The position numbers were made by a program, and so were the translations under genes. This document shows positions 42,225 to 44,906 of a stretch of 44,906 nucleotides of DNA, piece by piece (within the stretch, counting starts at the first letter, position 1; every line of letters begins with the position of its first letter). The stretch is from Bacteroidota bacterium (GTDB taxonomy: Bacteria; Bacteroidota; Ignavibacteria; Tepidaquicellales; Tepidaquicellaceae), in the NCBI GenBank assembly GCA_021286895.1, contig JAJTBN010000002.1, forward strand, positions 1 through 44,906, given 5' to 3'. The notes under the pieces were generated by a model. The model did no database searches. It had not been told where the DNA came from and saw only the letters and a list, made by a program, of their open reading frames with translations.

Positions 42225-43286
42225 TTATTTTGCGCGAAGATATTGATGCGGAATATCAATATCGAAACCGAGTTTCTTCGCCGCCTGTTGAGGCCAGTAA
42301 GGATTACGAAGAAATTCCCTGCCCATGAGTACAACCTCAGCCTGGCCGCTTCGTACAATCTGGTCCGCCTGCTCGGGCGAAGTAATAAGTCCTACGGCGC
42401 CGGTAAGAATTCCGGTCTCTTTTTTTATCCTTTCCGCGAAGGGCACCTGATATCCCGGACCTAACGGTATTTCGGCTTTCATGACGTTACCTCCGCTTGA
42501 GCAATCTATCATATCGATGCCGGCATCCTTTAACTGCGAAGAGAATTTTACTGAATCTTCTATTGTCCATCCGCCCTCAACCCAGTCTGTACATGATATC
42601 CTCGCGATTATCGGGTAATCCTCGGTAAGAACGTCCCTTACCGCTTTCACAATTTCAAAAGCGGTGCGTGTTCTGTTTTCGAAACTGCCGCCAAAAGTGT
42701 CTTTTCTTTTATTCGAGAGAGGAGAGTAAAATTGATGAACAAGATATCCGTGCGCGAAATGAAGTTCTATGATTTCATATCCTGCTTTGACGCTTCTCTT
42801 TGCCGCCTTCGCGAAATCACTCACAACCTTATCAATATCAGTTTTTGTCATTTCATTTGGCTTCGGATAATTCGGTGAGAAGGCTTCTCCGTCAGGTCCG
42901 TAAACCTGCCATCCGCCGTCAGCAGGTTTAACCTCTCCGCTTCCTTTAGACGGGGAATATGTTGATGCTTTTCTTCCCGCGTGAGCAAGTTGAATTCCCG
43001 GAACGGATTTCTGTGATTTTATGAAATCTGTGATTTTTCTGTAAGGCTCTATATAATCATCGCTCCATATCCCGAGGTCCTCCGGCGATATTCTTGCTTC
43101 CGGTGAAACAGCCGTGGCTTCCTGTATGATAAGCCCCGCGCCGCCGGCTGCCCGGCTGCCGAGATGCACAAGATGCCAATCAGTCGGAAACCCGTTTTCC
43201 GCGGAATACTGGCACATAGGCGAGACGGCGATTCTGTTCCGCAGTTCCGCGCCTCTTATCTTAAGACTTGAAAATATATTATTCAT
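42225..43286 (-). CDS. namA: Old-yellow-enzyme NADPH dehydrogenase (YqjM/NamA type)
   Basis: This 353-residue TIM-barrel flavoprotein has the YqjM signature NRIAVSPMCQYSAENG (conserved Cys), HLGSRAAGGAGLIIQEATAV, IQLAHAGRKAS, LHFAHGYLVHQFYSPLSNKRKD (active-site His pair) and VGLITSPEQADQIV for FMN. It reduces activated C=C bonds or nitro compounds with NADPH. At the first active-site His the usual IHAAHGY is LHFAHGY. It is convergent with the TonB receptor gene and shares its terminator region. Confidence 0.93.
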   Translation of the reverse strand: MNNIFSSLKIRGAELRNRIAVSPMCQYSAENGFPTDWHLVHLGSRAAGGAGLIIQEATAVSPEARISPEDLGIWSDDYIEPYRKITDFIKSQKSVPGIQLAHAGRKASTYSPSKGSGEVKPADGGWQVYGPDGEAFSPNYPKPNEMTKTDIDKVVSDFAKAAKRSVKAGYEIIELHFAHGYLVHQFYSPLSNKRKDTFGGSFENRTRTAFEIVKAVRDVLTEDYPIIARISCTDWVEGGWTIEDSVKFSSQLKDAGIDMIDCSSGGNVMKAEIPLGPGYQVPFAERIKKETGILTGAVGLITSPEQADQIVRSGQAEVVLMGREFLRNPYWPQQAAKKLGFDIDIPHQYLRAK

Positions 43287-43421
43287 TGAATATAATTTTG
43301 TGTATAGATTAAATTAATCTGTTTCATATATAATTGCTTTAATCATAAAAACATATTATTCGCCGGATTATACTAAAAATATTTTGAGTTGCTCCCGTTG
43401 AATTACAAAACATAATATGTT

Positions 43422-44906
43422 TTACGGATTCAAATAACTCTTAATTAAATTCAGAAATCTGTTAATCTCGAAAGGTTTGGAGATATAGTCATCACAACCT
43501 TCTTTCAATATTCTTTCTCTGTCGCCCGTCATCGCAAAGGCTGTTGTCGCAATAATCGGAACATTTTCATAACCGGAAATTTTTCTGATTCTTTTGGCTG
43601 CTTCAAGACCATTAATACCCCTCAGTCCGATATCCATCAATATCAACGAATACTCGTTTTTCCCGCATTTCATAATCGCCTCTTCTCCCGAAGCGACAAC
43701 ATCGTATCCGCTTATCGTTTGTAGTATACGGGATATCACAATCGCGTTTGATTCGTCATCCTCCACGAGCAGTATTTTTTGTCGTTCTTTTACTTTATTC
43801 TGTATTTCAGTTTCCCGTGTAACGCAATTTGGTTCCTCTTCTTTTTTCTGAATGTCCTGTCCGCAGCCCGGAAGATACACGGTGAAAGTCGAGCCTTTTC
43901 CCGGTTCGCTTTCAACCTCAATTTTTCCGTTCATCAATTCGACATATTTTTTCGTGATTGAAAGACCCAACCCCGTTCCCTCGTATTCTCTGCTATAACC
44001 TTCGCTTACCTGCCTAAATGGTTCAAAAATCAGATTGTACATATCTTCGTGAATTCCTATCCCGGTATCAGTTACCTTGATGTATACAGAAGGACCGTTC
44101 TCAAATTCTTTAGTACCGGTAATAATCTGAATCTTTCCTTTATTGGTATAAGTAACGGCATTCTCAATAAGGTTTTCAAGAATCTTTTCCAGCATCGATG
44201 CGTTAATATCGGCATTAAGATTATCGCATGTTTTCAGTTCAAATGCCAAATTTTTATTCTCCGCGACAAATTTGTAAAAATTATAAACCGATTGCAATAT
44301 CGGAGAAATATCCTGCGGGCTGACATCCGCAATAAGCCCTCCCGATTCAATTCTCGAAAGATCTAATATAAGATCAAGCGTGTTCTTGAGCCTTCTCCCT
44401 CCCCTTGAAATCATCTCTGCCATTTGCCTTTGCTCTTCATTTTCTATATCCTCCTGAAGCAGGTCGGCAAAACCAAGGATTGCCACCATCGGTGTTCTTA
44501 GTTCGTGGCTCATGTTAGCAAGGAAGTTGGATTTCAATCTGTTCGCCGCCTCCGCTTGTTCTTTCGCTTCAATAAGTTCTGATTCCGATTTTTTCCTTTG
44601 AGAAATATCCTCTATTACACCGTCTATCCATAATAAATTTCCTTCTTCGTCGTATCTTGCATTTGAAGAAATTGATACCCACAGAAGATTCTTGTTTAAA
44701 TCATATATCTGCACTTCTTTGTTCCGGATTTCACCTTTTTCAATTATCGTGTTTAATATTTCTTCTCTTAGCGCGTTATCGGGATAAAAATCCCAGGCAG
44801 AATACCCCTTTAACGAATCCGGTGAAAATTTTTCGTTTTCGTCTTCTCGAAGACCTATTAACTTTCTAACAGCGGGATTTATCTGTAGTACGGTACCATC
44901 CATAGA
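43422..44906 (-). CDS. Hybrid histidine kinase with PAS and receiver domains (partial)
   Basis: The 5' end runs off the right edge. The 493 residues seen from the Met at 44903 are probably not the whole protein, because the frame stays open to the last base and starts inside a PAS domain (MDGTVLQINPAVRKLIG). The domain order is PAS/PAC (1-103), HisKA with the phosphoacceptor H133 (MSHELRTP), HATPase with NLIENAVTYT, DTGIGIHEDMYNLIFEPF and GTGLGLS, then a receiver domain (about 372-493) with its phospho-Asp in ILMDIGLRG. No output domain follows the receiver, so a phosphotransfer partner is expected elsewhere. Confidence 0.93.
   Translation of the reverse strand, partial: SMDGTVLQINPAVRKLIGLREDENEKFSPDSLKGYSAWDFYPDNALREEILNTIIEKGEIRNKEVQIYDLNKNLLWVSISSNARYDEEGNLLWIDGVIEDISQRKKSESELIEAKEQAEAANRLKSNFLANMSHELRTPMVAILGFADLLQEDIENEEQRQMAEMISRGGRRLKNTLDLILDLSRIESGGLIADVSPQDISPILQSVYNFYKFVAENKNLAFELKTCDNLNADINASMLEKILENLIENAVTYTNKGKIQIITGTKEFENGPSVYIKVTDTGIGIHEDMYNLIFEPFRQVSEGYSREYEGTGLGLSITKKYVELMNGKIEVESEPGKGSTFTVYLPGCGQDIQKKEEEPNCVTRETEIQNKVKERQKILLVEDDESNAIVISRILQTISGYDVVASGEEAIMKCGKNEYSLILMDIGLRGINGLEAAKRIRKISGYENVPIIATTAFAMTGDRERILKEGCDDYISKPFEINRFLNLIKSYLNP

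Noticed and set aside
1-44906. tRNA, rRNA, CRISPR, insertion sequence or phage genes
   Set aside because: None seen on either strand: no cloverleaf-like segment with a CCA end, no regularly spaced repeat array and no transposase or integrase-like frame.

Overview
The window looks like a chromosomal segment of a Bacteroidota/Chlorobiota-type bacterium, most likely an Ignavibacteria-like lineage. The lines of evidence are a type IX secretion C-terminal sorting domain with the QNYPNPFNP motif, a DUF5916/CBM9 outer-membrane protein, a TonB-dependent receptor with a carboxypeptidase-regulatory-like N-domain, frequent absence of strong Shine-Dalgarno sites, and a Sec-dependent lipoprotein (clade II) nitrous oxide reductase. 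No rRNA, tRNA, insertion sequence, phage gene or CRISPR array was seen. The lineage call is inference from protein features only.

Layout, left to right. (1) 1-3.7 kb: the 3' end of an unknown gene, a secreted esterase, a small [2Fe-2S] ferredoxin, and a T9SS-exported arylsulfotransferase-like protein. (2) 3.7-8.4 kb: pseudouridine catabolism (psuK-psuG), a secreted papain-like (bleomycin-hydrolase type) peptidase and a PafA-type phosphatase. (3) 8.4-11.6 kb: rfbA-rfbC, pyrD and a rhomboid protease, all on +. (4) 11.5-13.9 kb: a minus-strand ECF sigma factor operon (DUF6249-like membrane protein, DUF4097 protein, sigma factor, probable anti-sigma factor) preceded by what looks like its own ECF-type promoter. 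(5) 14-18 kb: a minus-strand operon of two tandem ATP-grasp ligases, a GNAT acetyltransferase and lysine 2,3-aminomutase. This is the best candidate here for an undescribed pathway, probably one making a beta-lysine-containing small molecule. (6) 18-29.5 kb: housekeeping and accessory minus-strand operons (tex with a deoxynucleotidase; a BaiN-like flavoprotein with DUF2007; methyltransferase, Kir channel and GH26; DUF2721, aldo/keto reductase, a deacetylase-like protein and tadA). Two of these gene ends carry the same REP-like palindrome. (7) 30-38.9 kb: a large DUF5916 outer-membrane protein, then a compact seven-gene nitrous-oxide-reduction operon (cytochrome c, nosZ, membrane protein, nosL, nosD, nosF, nosY). 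(8) 39-44.9 kb: a small membrane-anchored protein with a TonB-dependent receptor divergent from nos, an old-yellow-enzyme reductase, and the 3' part of a hybrid histidine kinase.

How the genes work together: the nos operon encodes the N2O reductase, its electron donor and copper-site maturation factors. The divergent TonB receptor may supply metal or heme to it, which is inference. The KamA active-site residues point to L-lysine as substrate, so its operon partners probably ligate and acylate beta-lysine. The sigma operon appears autoregulated. Many neighbouring genes overlap by ATGA, which supports the operon calls.
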